Shown: positions 1-8,886, counted from the stretch's first letter. The stretch: 64,000 nt of DNA from Streptomyces sp. ICC1 (GCF_003287935.1 NZ_CP030287.1:4058267-4122266); one strand, 5' to 3'. Notes: generated by a model not told the origin, from the letters alone. Program-made: numbers and translations.

Positions 1-852
1 GGCGGAGTCGGCACCACCTTCGCGGCCGTGCAGTTCGCCCTGGCCGCAGCGGCCGCGGGCCGGCATACGGCCCTGGTCGACATGGACCTCCAGGCGGGCG
101 ACGTCGGCTCGTACCTCGACGTGCAGTTCCGGCGCTCCATCGCCGACCTCGCCGGCATCCAGGACATCTCGCCGCGCGTCCTGCAGGACGCGGTCTACGA
201 CGACCGGACGGGCCTGGCCCTCCTCCTCGCCCCGGCCGACGGCGAGCGCGGCGAGGAGGTCGACGACCGGGCTGCCCGGCACGTCATCGCCGCCCTGCGC
301 GCCCGGTACGAGCTCGTCGTCATCGACTGCGGCACCCAGGTCACCGGCGCCAACGCGGCGGCGGTGGAGACCGCGGACGTGGCGGTGCTGGTCACCACCC
401 CGGACGTGGTCGCGGTGCGGGCGGCGAAGCGGATGGTCCGGATGTGGGAACGGCTCCAGGTCCGCAAGGCGGAGGACACCGCGATGGTCGTCAACCGCTG
501 GACCAAGCACACCGAGATACAGCCCGCCCTGATCCAGAAGATCACGAAGACCCGGGCCGTCCGCACCCCGGTCCCGGCCGCCTTCAAGGAACTCCAGGCG
601 GTCGTCGACGCGGGCCGGGTCCAGGACCTGGACAACCGCTCGACGGTGAAACAGGCCCTGTGGGCGGTGGCGGGCGAACTGGGCCTGCTGGCACCACTGG
701 AAACCCCCGAGTCCGCCGCGGCCGCGGCGGCCGCCGACCCGGGCGCCGCCCTGGAGGTACGCCCCTCCGGCCCCGTGGCCAGGCTCCGCAGCGGCGCCCG
801 GGGCGACCGCGGCGCACTCGGCCCGTGGCCGCGCCGCGGCCGGGAGGGCTGA
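1..852 (+). CDS. TadZ/CpaE-like pilus assembly ATPase (5' truncated)
   Basis: The reading frame is already open at base 1 and starts inside a deviant Walker A loop (GGVGTT), so the true start lies upstream of the window. This is the ParA/MinD-like fold of CpaE/TadZ, which in Tad systems places the pilus machine at the membrane. Visible parts are the switch-like DMDLQAGDVGSYLD region, a Walker B-type strand ending in VVIDCG, and a later NRW motif where such proteins contact the nucleotide. The C-terminal 40 residues are Ala/Arg/Gly rich. The next gene starts 3 bp after the stop, so this is the first visible gene of a Tad operon. Family assignment is from motifs and context. Confidence 0.87.
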   Translation, partial: GGVGTTFAAVQFALAAAAAGRHTALVDMDLQAGDVGSYLDVQFRRSIADLAGIQDISPRVLQDAVYDDRTGLALLLAPADGERGEEVDDRAARHVIAALRARYELVVIDCGTQVTGANAAAVETADVAVLVTTPDVVAVRAAKRMVRMWERLQVRKAEDTAMVVNRWTKHTEIQPALIQKITKTRAVRTPVPAAFKELQAVVDAGRVQDLDNRSTVKQALWAVAGELGLLAPLETPESAAAAAAADPGAALEVRPSGPVARLRSGARGDRGALGPWPRRGREG

Positions 853-855
853 GCG

Positions 856-1119
856 GTGCCCGCGCGGAGACCCGTACGCGACCGGGACCGGGACCGGGGC
901 CAGGTGGCGATCGAGTTCGTCGGCACGGTGCCGCTGATCCTGCTGCTCGTGGCGGCGGGCAAGTACATCGGGAGCGCCTGGAGCATGTCCGTGGCCTGCG
1001 GTGCGTCCGGGGACGTCTACAAGGCGACCGTCACCCTCCGGATACCGGTGCTGTACCCCGGTCTCAACTTCGGCGCGATCGACGGCACGGCCGGTGCGGC
1101 GATGGAGAGGGAGGACTGA
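856..1119 (+). CDS. TadE-like pseudopilin, unusually short
   Basis: An 87-residue protein with the TadE signature: a charged N-terminus, then GQVAIEF followed by a hydrophobic helix (about residues 18-36) and the C-terminal block ATVTLRIPVLYPGL seen in actinobacterial TadE proteins. TadE-type minor pseudopilins are usually 120-150 residues. Here the helix is followed almost at once by AWSMSVAC, which in relatives lies some 40 residues later, so an in-frame internal deletion is likely (inference from memory of family layout). GTG start, 3 bp after the TadZ-like gene; probably membrane-anchored and processed by a prepilin peptidase. Confidence 0.75.
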   Translation: MPARRPVRDRDRDRGQVAIEFVGTVPLILLLVAAGKYIGSAWSMSVACGASGDVYKATVTLRIPVLYPGLNFGAIDGTAGAAMERED

Positions 1120-1123
1120 CGGC

Positions 1124-1495
1124 ATGAGACGGCGCGTTCGCTCCGACCGGGGCGACCGGGGTCAAGTGGCCCTGGAATACATCGGCTTCATCCCCATCCT
1201 GCTGTTCGTCGCGCTCTGCGGGATCCAGCTCGGCTGGGTCGCGTACGTCCACCAGCAGGCGGAGACTGCGGCGCGGACGGCGGCGCGGGTGGAGGCCCGC
1301 AACGGCTCGGGTGGCGTCGCCGCGGGCCAGGCTGCCGTACGGGGCGGTCTGGGCGCGGACATCAGCATCGTCAAGAACGCCGACACCGTCACCGCGAGCG
1401 TGACCATCGCGGTCAACTCGATCATCCCCGGCCTGGATCCCGACCCGGCGACGGCCACCGCCGTCATGCCCAACGACGACCCGAAGGGACCCTGA
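1124..1495 (+). CDS. TadE/TadG-like pilus protein
   Basis: A 123-residue protein with GDRGQVALEYIGFIPILLF near the N-terminus, a single hydrophobic helix at about residues 14-38, then the QAETAARTAARVEAR helix typical of TadE-type pseudopilins and a beta-rich tail with VTIAVNSIIPGL. I chose the ATG at 1124, just after the stop of the previous gene, over upstream in-frame starts that overlap it. The gene for the TadA ATPase follows after 2 bp. Expected role: minor pseudopilin in the membrane or pilus. Confidence 0.8.
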   Translation: MRRRVRSDRGDRGQVALEYIGFIPILLFVALCGIQLGWVAYVHQQAETAARTAARVEARNGSGGVAAGQAAVRGGLGADISIVKNADTVTASVTIAVNSIIPGLDPDPATATAVMPNDDPKGP

Positions 1496-1497
1496 CC

Positions 1498-2835
1498 ATG
1501 AGCCTGCGTTCCCGGGTCAACACACCGGACGACCGCCACAGCCCGCGCGAGGACGGCCGGCTGGTCTCCTCCTACCGCGCCAAGCTGCTGGAGGAGATCG
1601 ACCTCGCGGAGATGTCCGCGCTCGCGCCCGCCGAGCGCCGGGCGCGCCTGGAGCGGGTACTCGGCCACATCATCAGCCGCGAGGGCCCCGTCCTGTCCAC
1701 CGCCGCGCGCGCGCAGCTGATCCGCCGCGTCGTCGACGAGGCCCTCGGCCTCGGTGTGCTCGAACCGCTCCTCGAAGACCCCACGATCTCCGAGATCATG
1801 GTCAACGGCCCCGACCAGATCTTCGTGGAACGGGCAGGCCGCGTGGAGCAGCTCCCGCTCCGCTTCGCCTCGCACGACCAACTGATGCAGACCATCGAGC
1901 GCATCGTCTCCACCGTCAACCGCCGTGTGGACGAGGCCAATCCGATGGTCGACGCGCGCCTGCCCAGCGGCGAGCGCGTCAACGTCATCATCCCGCCGCT
2001 GTCCCTGACCGGCGCGACCCTCACCATCCGCCGCTTCCCCCGGGCCTTCACCCTGCACGAGATGGTCGGCCTCGGCTCCCTGGACGAGCACATGCTCCTC
2101 CTGCTCTCCGGCCTGGTGGCGGCCAAGATGAACGTGATCGTCTCCGGCGCCACCGGCACCGGCAAGACCACCCTCCTCAACGCCCTCTCCGGCCTGATCC
2201 CGGAGGGCGAGCGCATCATCACCATCGAGGACTCCGCCGAGCTCCAGCTCCAGCAGGCCCACGTCATCCGCCTCGAATCCCGCCCGGCGAACGTGGAGGG
2301 CAAGGGCCAGATCACCATCCGCGACCTCGTCCGCAACTCCCTGCGCATGCGACCCGACCGCATCATCGTCGGCGAGGTCCGCGGCGGCGAGACGCTCGAC
2401 ATGCTCCAGGCGATGTCCACGGGTCACGACGGATCCCTGGCCACCGTCCACGCCAACAGCTCCGCCGACGCCCTGACCCGCCTCCAGACCCTCGCCTCCA
2501 TGTCGGAGGTGGAGATCCCCTTCGAGGCGCTCCAGGACCAGATCAACAGTGCCGTCAACGTCATCGTCCAGCTCACCCGCTTCGGCGACGGCTCGCGCCG
2601 CATCACGGAGATCTCCATCCTCGAATCCCATGGCCGCGAACCGTTCCGAACCACCACCGTCTGCCGGTTCGTCCCCCAGCCGATGGGCGCGGACACCCGG
2701 GTCCACGGCTACTTCGCCTACTACCCCCTGCCGCGCCGCATCGCGGACCGCCTCTACATGAACAGCCAGCCGATCCCCCAGGCCTTCGGCGTGGCCCTGC
2801 CGGACGACGAACTCACCGCGCGGACAGTCCTGTGA
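1498..2835 (+). CDS. tadA: TadA/CpaF family pilus secretion ATPase
   Basis: A 445-residue type II/IV secretion ATPase that powers Flp pilus assembly at the cytoplasmic face of the membrane. The N-terminal domain carries the family block EIMVNGPDQIFVERAGR. The ATPase domain has Walker A GATGTGKT near residue 217, an Asp box (TIEDSAELQL), Walker B with VGEVRGGE, and the His-box segment LATVHANS. Length is normal for the family. ATG start, 2 bp after the preceding gene; its stop overlaps the GTG of the TadB gene (GTGA), a sign of translational coupling. Confidence 0.95.
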   Translation: MSLRSRVNTPDDRHSPREDGRLVSSYRAKLLEEIDLAEMSALAPAERRARLERVLGHIISREGPVLSTAARAQLIRRVVDEALGLGVLEPLLEDPTISEIMVNGPDQIFVERAGRVEQLPLRFASHDQLMQTIERIVSTVNRRVDEANPMVDARLPSGERVNVIIPPLSLTGATLTIRRFPRAFTLHEMVGLGSLDEHMLLLLSGLVAAKMNVIVSGATGTGKTTLLNALSGLIPEGERIITIEDSAELQLQQAHVIRLESRPANVEGKGQITIRDLVRNSLRMRPDRIIVGEVRGGETLDMLQAMSTGHDGSLATVHANSSADALTRLQTLASMSEVEIPFEALQDQINSAVNVIVQLTRFGDGSRRITEISILESHGREPFRTTTVCRFVPQPMGADTRVHGYFAYYPLPRRIADRLYMNSQPIPQAFGVALPDDELTARTVL

Positions 2836-3770
2836 ACCCATATGTCTCCCTCACCCTCGCCGCCACTCTGCTGGCCTGCCTGTTCGTGGTGTGGGGCGTT
2901 CACGCCTACGCCAAGGGCCGCGCCCAGCGGGCCGCCCTCATCGACCGCCTCTCGGCGAGCGGAGCCCCCGAGCAGATCGGTCGCGTACGCCGCTTCCGCT
3001 CCTTGGACCGCCGCCTGCGGCGTACGGAGCTCGGCCGCCGCATCGAACTCAAGCTGGCGACCACCGGTCTGGACATGACCCCGGGCGAGTTCTTCGTCTA
3101 CATGCTCGCCTCGGTCGCGATGCTCTGGCTGATAGCGGCTTCCTTCCTGGCCCCGTTCTTCGGCCCGCTCACCGCTGCCATCGGCCTGTGGGCGGCCAAC
3201 GCCTTCCTCAACTGGCAGCGCACGCGCCGTACGGAACGCTTCATCAGCCAACTCCCCGAACTCGCCCGCATCCTGGCCAACGCCACCCAGGCCGGCCTGG
3301 CCCTGCGCACCGCCATCGGCATAGCGGCGGAAGAACTTGAAGCTCCGGCGGGCGAAGAGCTCACCCGCGTCGCCGACCGCCTCGCCATCGGCCACTCCAT
3401 CGAGGAATCCCTGAGCGAGCTGACGGAGCGCCTCCCGTCGCGGGAACTGGTCGTCCTGGTCTCCACCCTCGTGCTGTCGGCGCGGGCGGGCGGCGCGATC
3501 GTAGGCAGCCTCCGCAACCTGACGGTGACGCTGGAGCAGCGGAAGGAGACGAGGCGGGAGATCCGGACGCAGCTGTCGCAGGTGACGGTGACGGCGTATC
3601 TGGTGCCGTCGATCGGGTTCGGCTCGCTGCTCCTGGTGAACGCGATGATGCCGGGCGCGCTGGACCGTATGACGGGAGCATGGATCGGCCAGGTGGCGGT
3701 GCTGGTGTCGCTCGGCCTCTTCACGCTGGGCTTCGTCCTCATCCGCCGTATGTCGAAGATCGACGTGTGA
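2832..3770 (+). CDS. tadB: TadB-like inner membrane platform protein (T2SSF domain)
   Basis: A 312-residue membrane protein with hydrophobic segments near residues 5-22, 92-130 and 265-308 and a type II secretion F domain between the last two (block ELARILANATQAGLALRTAI). TadB with TadC forms the membrane platform on which the pilus grows. It overlaps the TadA gene by 4 bp and is followed after 10 bp by the TadC gene, the canonical A-B-C order. Confidence 0.93.
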   Translation: MNPYVSLTLAATLLACLFVVWGVHAYAKGRAQRAALIDRLSASGAPEQIGRVRRFRSLDRRLRRTELGRRIELKLATTGLDMTPGEFFVYMLASVAMLWLIAASFLAPFFGPLTAAIGLWAANAFLNWQRTRRTERFISQLPELARILANATQAGLALRTAIGIAAEELEAPAGEELTRVADRLAIGHSIEESLSELTERLPSRELVVLVSTLVLSARAGGAIVGSLRNLTVTLEQRKETRREIRTQLSQVTVTAYLVPSIGFGSLLLVNAMMPGALDRMTGAWIGQVAVLVSLGLFTLGFVLIRRMSKIDV

Positions 3771-3780
3771 GGAGGCTGCC

Positions 3781-4674
3781 GTGATCGCTCTGCTCCTGGC
3801 CGTCCTGGTGGGTGCCTCCGTATTCGGGATCTTCCACGGAGTCCGGCTCTACCGTGCCGACGCCAAGCTCCCCACCGACCTGGCCCTGGCCCTGGAAGTC
3901 GGCGCAACCCGCACGACGGCGGTCGGCTCGGCCGTCGACCGGCTGGGCATCCGCTACGCGCCGCTGGTCCTGCGGCTGATGGGCCCCACCCGGGTGGCGC
4001 GCAAGCGCCGCCAGATCGACTCGGCGGGCAACCCGGCGGGCCTCACGATCGACCGGTACGCGGCACGCCGCGCGGTGTACGGATTCCTCGGCGCCCTCGG
4101 TGCCTTCTCCATGCTCCTCAACGGCCAGCTGGTTCCGGCCCTGCTGATGGTCGCCTTCGGACTGTTCTGGATCGAGGCCGGCCTGTGGTCGGCGGTCCGG
4201 ATACGCCGGGACCACATCGAGCGGACGCTGCCCGACTTCCTCGACGTCCTCGCGGTGGTCGTCAGCGCGGGCCTGGGATTCCGCCAGGCCCTGGCCCGGG
4301 TGGCCGACAAGTACGAGGGCCCGTGGGCCGATGAAATCCGCATCACCTTGCAGCAGATGGACATGGGCGTCAGCCGCCGCCAGGCCTTCGACGAGCTGCG
4401 GCGGCGCAACGACTCCGAGCAGGTGGCGCAGTTCGTCACCGCCCTCCAGCAGGGCGAGGAGCTCGGTTCCCCGATCGTGGAGACCCTGATCGCGATCGCC
4501 GAGGACATGCGGCGCACGGATGCCCAGAACGCCCGCCGACGGGCCGCGCGCGCGATCCCCAAGGCGACCTTCGCGGTCACCACCTTCATGCTGCCGGGCA
4601 CCCTGATCCTGCTCGTGTGCGGGTTCGTGTACGGCGCGAACATCGACTTCGACGCGATGCTCGGGGGCGGGTGA
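3781..4674 (+). CDS. tadC: TadC-like inner membrane platform protein (T2SSF domain)
   Basis: A 297-residue partner of TadB. It has an N-terminal membrane helix, two central helices (about residues 100-140), the T2SSF block LPDFLDVLAVVVSAGLGFRQ with a conserved-looking cytoplasmic loop (VADKYEGPWADE), and a final hydrophobic pair before FVYGANIDFD. GTG start, preceded by GAGGAGGC. The next gene begins within or just after its stop codon. Confidence 0.93.
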   Translation: MIALLLAVLVGASVFGIFHGVRLYRADAKLPTDLALALEVGATRTTAVGSAVDRLGIRYAPLVLRLMGPTRVARKRRQIDSAGNPAGLTIDRYAARRAVYGFLGALGAFSMLLNGQLVPALLMVAFGLFWIEAGLWSAVRIRRDHIERTLPDFLDVLAVVVSAGLGFRQALARVADKYEGPWADEIRITLQQMDMGVSRRQAFDELRRRNDSEQVAQFVTALQQGEELGSPIVETLIAIAEDMRRTDAQNARRRAARAIPKATFAVTTFMLPGTLILLVCGFVYGANIDFDAMLGGG

Positions 4675-4679
4675 GCACC

Positions 4680-5876
4680 ATGGCGGTACTTGACATCGCG
4701 CTGCCGGCGAATCCCGCACCGGCACCATCCCCGACCCTCCAGGTCAACGCGCTCCAAGCCCTCTGCCGCCAGGTCTTCGCGTTCCGCATGGTGATGATCG
4801 GCCTGGGCGCGCCGCTGGCGCTCGCGAGGACGGCACACGGGGGGCCGACGTACCTGGTGGGCGGCGCGATCCTGTTGACCTTCATGCTGTCCTACGTCCT
4901 CTTCCGCGACTGGGAGCGCTTCGGCCCGCTGCTGCTGCGGCACCGCTGGCTGCTGGCGGTCGACATGGCCTTCAACGCGCTGCTGCTGGTCACGGCGACC
5001 CCGGAATCCCCACTCGGCTTCGTGTCGATCTGCACGCCGCTCCTGGCCGGCCTGGTCTACGGGTGGCGGGCCTCGGCGGTGTACGCGGCGGTGCAGGGGC
5101 TAGCGGTCGCGGCTCTCGCGGGCACGCTGCTCCTGCCGACGTTGTGCCTGCTCGCGGGCGCCGCGGGATCCTGCCTGCGCGACCTCTTCTTCCGCTTCGG
5201 CGCGGCGAGCCAGGCCCTGACCGAGACCCGGGCCCGCCTGGCCGTGGCGGAGGCCGTCCGCGCCGAACGCGACCATCTGGCGCGGGAGATGCATGACTCC
5301 GTGTCGAAGACCCTGCACGGCCTGGCCCTGACGGCGGACGCCCTGACCCGGACGGCCGACCCGGCGGAGCTCCGCCGCCAGGCGGAGCTGCTGTCGGTGG
5401 CGGCCCGCCGGGCGGCGGAGGAGTCGAGGTCGCTACTGACGGACCTGCGTCGGGACCTGGACACCCCCGGTGTCTCACTGCTCGGGGAACTCCGCGCCCT
5501 CACCACGGGCTGCGAACTCCGCACGACGGGAGTCCTGCCGGTGGTACCGGCCACGGTGGCCCGACACCTCCTCGCAGTGACCTCGGAAGCCCTGGAGAAC
5601 GCCCGCCGCCACGCCGGAGCCTCCCGCGTCGTGGTCCTCCTGGCCGCGGACACCACCCACCTCACCCTCACTGTCGAGGACGACGGCAGCGGCCTCCCGG
5701 CCGATATCGACCTCCCCTCGCTCTCGCGCCGAGGCCACTTCGGCCTCCTCGGCATGACGGAACGCGCGACCGCGATCGGCGCGGCCATCTCCATTGCCTC
5801 CCGACCGTCCGCCCCCGGTACCCGGATCCGCCTGGACCTCCCGCTCGCGGCGCTGACCGGGGAGGGAAGCCCGTGA
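4680..5876 (+). CDS. Sensor histidine kinase (HisKA_3 type) of the pilus locus
   Basis: A 398-residue membrane kinase. The first half holds about five hydrophobic segments (roughly residues 40-170). A linker leads to the phosphoacceptor box REMHDSVSKTLHGLAL, where the His is the predicted autophosphorylation site. The C-terminal ATPase domain shows an N box (EALENARRHAGAS), DDGSGLP and GLLGMTERA. The upstream GTG at 4671 overlaps the TadC stop and is also possible. The response regulator gene overlaps its end by 4 bp, so the two form a cognate pair; position between tadC and the pilin gene suggests control of pilus expression (inference). Confidence 0.9.
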   Translation: MAVLDIALPANPAPAPSPTLQVNALQALCRQVFAFRMVMIGLGAPLALARTAHGGPTYLVGGAILLTFMLSYVLFRDWERFGPLLLRHRWLLAVDMAFNALLLVTATPESPLGFVSICTPLLAGLVYGWRASAVYAAVQGLAVAALAGTLLLPTLCLLAGAAGSCLRDLFFRFGAASQALTETRARLAVAEAVRAERDHLAREMHDSVSKTLHGLALTADALTRTADPAELRRQAELLSVAARRAAEESRSLLTDLRRDLDTPGVSLLGELRALTTGCELRTTGVLPVVPATVARHLLAVTSEALENARRHAGASRVVVLLAADTTHLTLTVEDDGSGLPADIDLPSLSRRGHFGLLGMTERATAIGAAISIASRPSAPGTRIRLDLPLAALTGEGSP

Positions 5877-6559
5877 CGCCCCTCCGCATCCTGATCGCCG
5901 ACGACAACCCGGTTGTACGGGCGGGCCTGGCCGCACTTCTGGCCGTGACCGAGGGCATCGAGGTGGTCGCCCAGGCGGCGGACGGCCGCGAGGCCCTCCG
6001 CCTTGCCCGCCTGCACGCCCCGGCCGTCGTCCTGCTGGACGTCCGGATGCCGGGCGTGGACGGCATCTCGGCGCTTCCGCACCTGGTGCGGCTGGCTCCA
6101 GTCCTGATGCTGACGTACAGCCGCGAGTCGGAGGTCATCCGCGAGGCTCTGCTCCTGGGTGCGGGCGCCTACCTGGTCCACGGCGAGTTCACCGCCGACG
6201 ACCTGATCCGCGCGGTCCACGACGTCCGCGACGGCCGCCCTCATTTCACGCCATCGGCGGCGAGCGCGCTGCTCGCGGAACTCCGGACCTCTTCGCAGCC
6301 GCAACGAACTGTGGCACAGTCTTCTGAGCGTCTGCACAACTCTGTTGCCTTCGGGCTGAGTTCGCGGGAGGTGGAGATCATGGAGCTCATCGCGTCAGGG
6401 ATGAACAACCAGCAGATCGCAGCCACCTGCTTCATCAGCGAGAAGACGGTCAAGAACCACATCAACCGCATTTTCGCCAAGCTCCGGAGCACTACCCGTA
6501 GCGAGGCGATTGCACGGTGGCTGGGAACGGCCCGTCCAGGGGTGAGTGGTCATGGGTAG
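5873..6559 (+). CDS. NarL/FixJ-type response regulator of the pilus locus
   Basis: A 228-residue regulator. The receiver domain has the acidic pair IADDNP and the phosphoacceptor Asp in VLLDVRMPG; the C-terminal GerE/LuxR helix-turn-helix reads LSSREVEIMELIASG and ISEKTVKNHINRIFAKL. GTG start overlapping the kinase stop (GTGA). The next gene, the Flp pilin, starts 110 bp later and is the likely target, though no operator could be identified by eye. Confidence 0.92.
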   Translation: MTPLRILIADDNPVVRAGLAALLAVTEGIEVVAQAADGREALRLARLHAPAVVLLDVRMPGVDGISALPHLVRLAPVLMLTYSRESEVIREALLLGAGAYLVHGEFTADDLIRAVHDVRDGRPHFTPSAASALLAELRTSSQPQRTVAQSSERLHNSVAFGLSSREVEIMELIASGMNNQQIAATCFISEKTVKNHINRIFAKLRSTTRSEAIARWLGTARPGVSGHG

Positions 6560-6669
6560 ACGGAGTGCGTGGTGGGTCCGTAATTGGGCCCCGGGACCCT
6601 TGGTAACGACTGGTAACTCGGCGTACTGTCCGCAAACCAACAGCGGCACCGGCCCGGGAGGGAACCCTC

Positions 6670-6918
6670 ATGTCGCACAACTCGCTGCTGAAAGCGTCCG
6701 TCGAGGCCAAGATCCGGCTGAGCGGATGGACGGACACGACGGTGACACGACTCCGCAAGCGCTACGCGAACCTCGACCGGGGCCAGACCGCGTTCGAATA
6801 CCTGGGAATCATCCTGGTGGTCGTGGTGATCATCGGGGCGATCGTCGGCACGGGAATCGGTACGACGATCACCAACAAGATCAAGGACCAGATCGGGCTG
6901 ATCAAAGCAGGCAAATGA
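6670..6918 (+). CDS. flp: Flp/Fap-type major pilin
   Basis: An 82-residue protein with the class IVb pilin layout: a basic leader (about 38 residues), then DRGQTAFEYLGIIL, where the G/Q region and Glu mark the prepilin cleavage site and the +5 Glu, followed by one long hydrophobic helix (VVVVIIGAIVGTGIGTTI). It is the probable main subunit of the Tad pilus. RBS-like GGAGGG lies 9 bp upstream of the ATG. The leader is longer than usual for Flp pilins. The next gene overlaps by 4 bp (ATGA). Confidence 0.9.
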   Translation: MSHNSLLKASVEAKIRLSGWTDTTVTRLRKRYANLDRGQTAFEYLGIILVVVVIIGAIVGTGIGTTITNKIKDQIGLIKAGK

Positions 6919-7544
6919 GCACGGGCAGGCGGCTGGACGACAGTGGGCAGGCCTTCCCCATCTACGTCATCGCGGTGGTGGGTCTGCTCTTCGTCGCGCT
7001 CGCCTTCTTCGCCGTGGGGATGGCGGGTGACACCCGGAGCGAGGCGCAGAGCGCTGCCGACGCCGCGGCGTTGGCAGCGGCTCGTGAGGCCCGGGACGAC
7101 GTCTTTGTGGGCGTCAACCTGATCGACCTCAAGCCGACCGACTGGGAGAGGATCCTCAATGGCGAGAGCTTTGATGTGAAGGGCGCCTGCGGGGAGGCGG
7201 AGAGTTTCGCACAGCGGAACGACGCGACAACGGTTCGGTGCGAAGTGGTCCTTCCGAGGTTCACGGTCTCGGTGAAGACATCACGGACTGTCGGAGAGTC
7301 TGTTGTGCCGGGCACTGGGTCGATGCACGGGGAGGCTGTCGCCACAGCGGTGATCAAGCCTCTTTGCTCCCTGGGGCTGGAACCGGCACCAACAGCGACG
7401 CCCGTTCCCCCCGACGGCGGGATACCGGAGCCTGGTCCGGTGAACATTACGTGTGATGGTCGGCCCATCGACCTGGATCCCCTGAATCCAGGTCAGTTGT
7501 CGAAGCTGGCGAGAACCCTCTTCAGCGTGCGCTTGGTTGGCTGA
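6915..7544 (+). CDS. TadG/TadE-like pilus-assembly protein
   Basis: A 209-residue protein with a GQAFPIYVIAVVGLLFVALA membrane helix at residues 11-35 followed by AQSAADAAALAAAREARDD, the hallmark of the putative Flp pilus-assembly TadE/G N-terminal region. The rest would be outside the membrane and holds a Cys pair and a Pro-rich stretch. The ATG start at 6915 overlaps the pilin stop; longer in-frame starts run through the pilin gene and are not credible. Confidence 0.85.
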   Translation: MSTGRRLDDSGQAFPIYVIAVVGLLFVALAFFAVGMAGDTRSEAQSAADAAALAAAREARDDVFVGVNLIDLKPTDWERILNGESFDVKGACGEAESFAQRNDATTVRCEVVLPRFTVSVKTSRTVGESVVPGTGSMHGEAVATAVIKPLCSLGLEPAPTATPVPPDGGIPEPGPVNITCDGRPIDLDPLNPGQLSKLARTLFSVRLVG

Positions 7545-7573
7545 AGGCCATGAGAGACAAGGAAGCGGCGTAC

Positions 7574-8152
7574 ATGAACGTTCGGCACAAGGTGAAGGTC
7601 CGCGGGGGAGCGGCCGTAGCGGTTGCGGCGGTCTTGGCCCTCACGTTGGCCGGGTGTGGTGGCGATGATGATAAGAAGCCGAACGAGCCGCAGAATTCGT
7701 CGGCATCACAGCCTCAAGACGGCGGTTCCAAAGCTCCGGTTCCGAGCAGTACGCCCACGCAGGTGCTCGCCACCGTAAATGGCGAGAGCGGCATCGTCTT
7801 GACGGTCAATGCTGCCAATCGCGACCAGGGTGGCTTCATTACCGTGAGTGGGCAAATCAAGAACACGACTGCGAACGACTTCACGCACACCACGGCGTGG
7901 AGGGGGAATGAACTCACCTCAAGTGGCGAGTCCATCGCCGGCGCCACCCTCGTGGACAAGGCCGGCAAGAAGCGGTACTACGTGCTCCGCGACACGGACG
8001 GCCGCTGTCTGTGCACCACGGGCATCTCGAACATCAATGCAGGGCAGTCCGTTCCGTTCTTCGCGCAATTCCCAATGCCTCCAGCCACCACCACCGAGGT
8101 TGACTTCACGCTCCCCACCTTCGCCACGGCCACCATCAAGATCTCAGGGTGA
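7574..8152 (+). CDS. Secreted lipoprotein of the pilus locus
   Basis: A 192-residue protein with a textbook lipoprotein signal: basic start, AVAVAAVLALTLAGC with the lipobox LAGC, then GGDDDKK and a Ser/Pro/Gln-rich spacer. The mature domain has a strand-rich pattern and a pair of Cys residues (GRCLCTTGI). ATG 7574 is preferred because AAGGAAG lies 8 bp upstream; an in-frame ATG at 7550 would add eight residues. The lipid anchor would sit on the outer face of the membrane. I do not recognise the mature domain; its place before the OmpA-like gene suggests an envelope role. Confidence 0.8.
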   Translation: MNVRHKVKVRGGAAVAVAAVLALTLAGCGGDDDKKPNEPQNSSASQPQDGGSKAPVPSSTPTQVLATVNGESGIVLTVNAANRDQGGFITVSGQIKNTTANDFTHTTAWRGNELTSSGESIAGATLVDKAGKKRYYVLRDTDGRCLCTTGISNINAGQSVPFFAQFPMPPATTTEVDFTLPTFATATIKISG

Positions 8153-8156
8153 CGCC

Positions 8157-8792
8157 ATGAAAAATCGCCACGGCACCACCGCCGCCACGGCAGTCGCCGG
8201 GCTGGTCATAGCCGGCGCACATTTCATCGGCGCGACAAGTGCCTACGCCGACGACAATCCGACGGTGCCCCCCGGAACAGAGCCGTCGGCTTCCGCCCCG
8301 GTGCCCCTCGACGCCAACGCCCCCGGGCTGAAGATCCCTCAGGGCGGAACCCTCGCTCCGGTCAAGGTGCTGGACATCGCCGAAGTCGTCGAGGACCTCG
8401 GGGGTGAGCAGCGGCGGCAGGAGACCAATCAGACCGTCATGATGGCGCTGCAGTCCGAGGTGATGTTCCCCGAGAACAGTGCCGTCTTCAACGCCCAGGC
8501 CGCCGCGCGGCTGCAAGCCATCGCGCAGGAGATCAACACCCAGAAGGCCACCCGGGTCCGGATCTTCGGGTTCACCGACGACCAGGGCAGCTACGAGCAC
8601 GGGCAGGAGCTCTCCAAGCAGCGCGCCGACGCCGTGCAGGCGGAGTTGGCGAAGACCGTGACCAACCCCGCCGTCGTCTTCGACGTGCGCGGGTACAGCG
8701 AGGACTACCCGATCGCCGACAACAACACCGAGGAAGGCCGCAAGAAGAACCGCCGCGTCGAGATCACCTTCCCGCGCGGCGCGGCCCAGTAG
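8157..8792 (+). CDS. Secreted OmpA C-terminal-like (peptidoglycan-binding) protein
   Basis: A 211-residue protein with an Ala-rich signal peptide (about residues 1-32, ending SAYA), a Pro-rich linker and an OmpA-C domain over the last 110 residues. The domain shows the hallmarks GFTDDQGS, LSKQRADAVQ and TEEGRKKNRRVEI. OmpA-C domains bind peptidoglycan, so in this monoderm host it may anchor the pilus system to the wall (inference). It starts 4 bp after the lipoprotein gene and ends the pilus operon at a hairpin. Confidence 0.9.
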   Translation: MKNRHGTTAATAVAGLVIAGAHFIGATSAYADDNPTVPPGTEPSASAPVPLDANAPGLKIPQGGTLAPVKVLDIAEVVEDLGGEQRRQETNQTVMMALQSEVMFPENSAVFNAQAAARLQAIAQEINTQKATRVRIFGFTDDQGSYEHGQELSKQRADAVQAELAKTVTNPAVVFDVRGYSEDYPIADNNTEEGRKKNRRVEITFPRGAAQ

Positions 8793-8808
8793 GGGCGGCC
8801 CGGACACG

Positions 8809-8867
8809 CGAACACCTTCGGTGCGCACCGGGGCTCGGGGCCTCGGTGCGCACCGAAGGTGCGTTCG
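8809..8867. terminator. Bidirectional terminator hairpin
   Basis: Inverted repeat between two convergent genes: the left arm around AACACCTTCGGTGCGCACCG (8811-8830) pairs with the right arm at 8844-8865, with a 13-base loop. One small bulge apart, the arms match for about 22 bp. No long T run, as is usual in streptomycetes. It would stop both the pilus operon and the collagen-like gene. Confidence 0.85.
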
Positions 8868-8886
8868 ACGGTCTGCTCGGGTCAGG

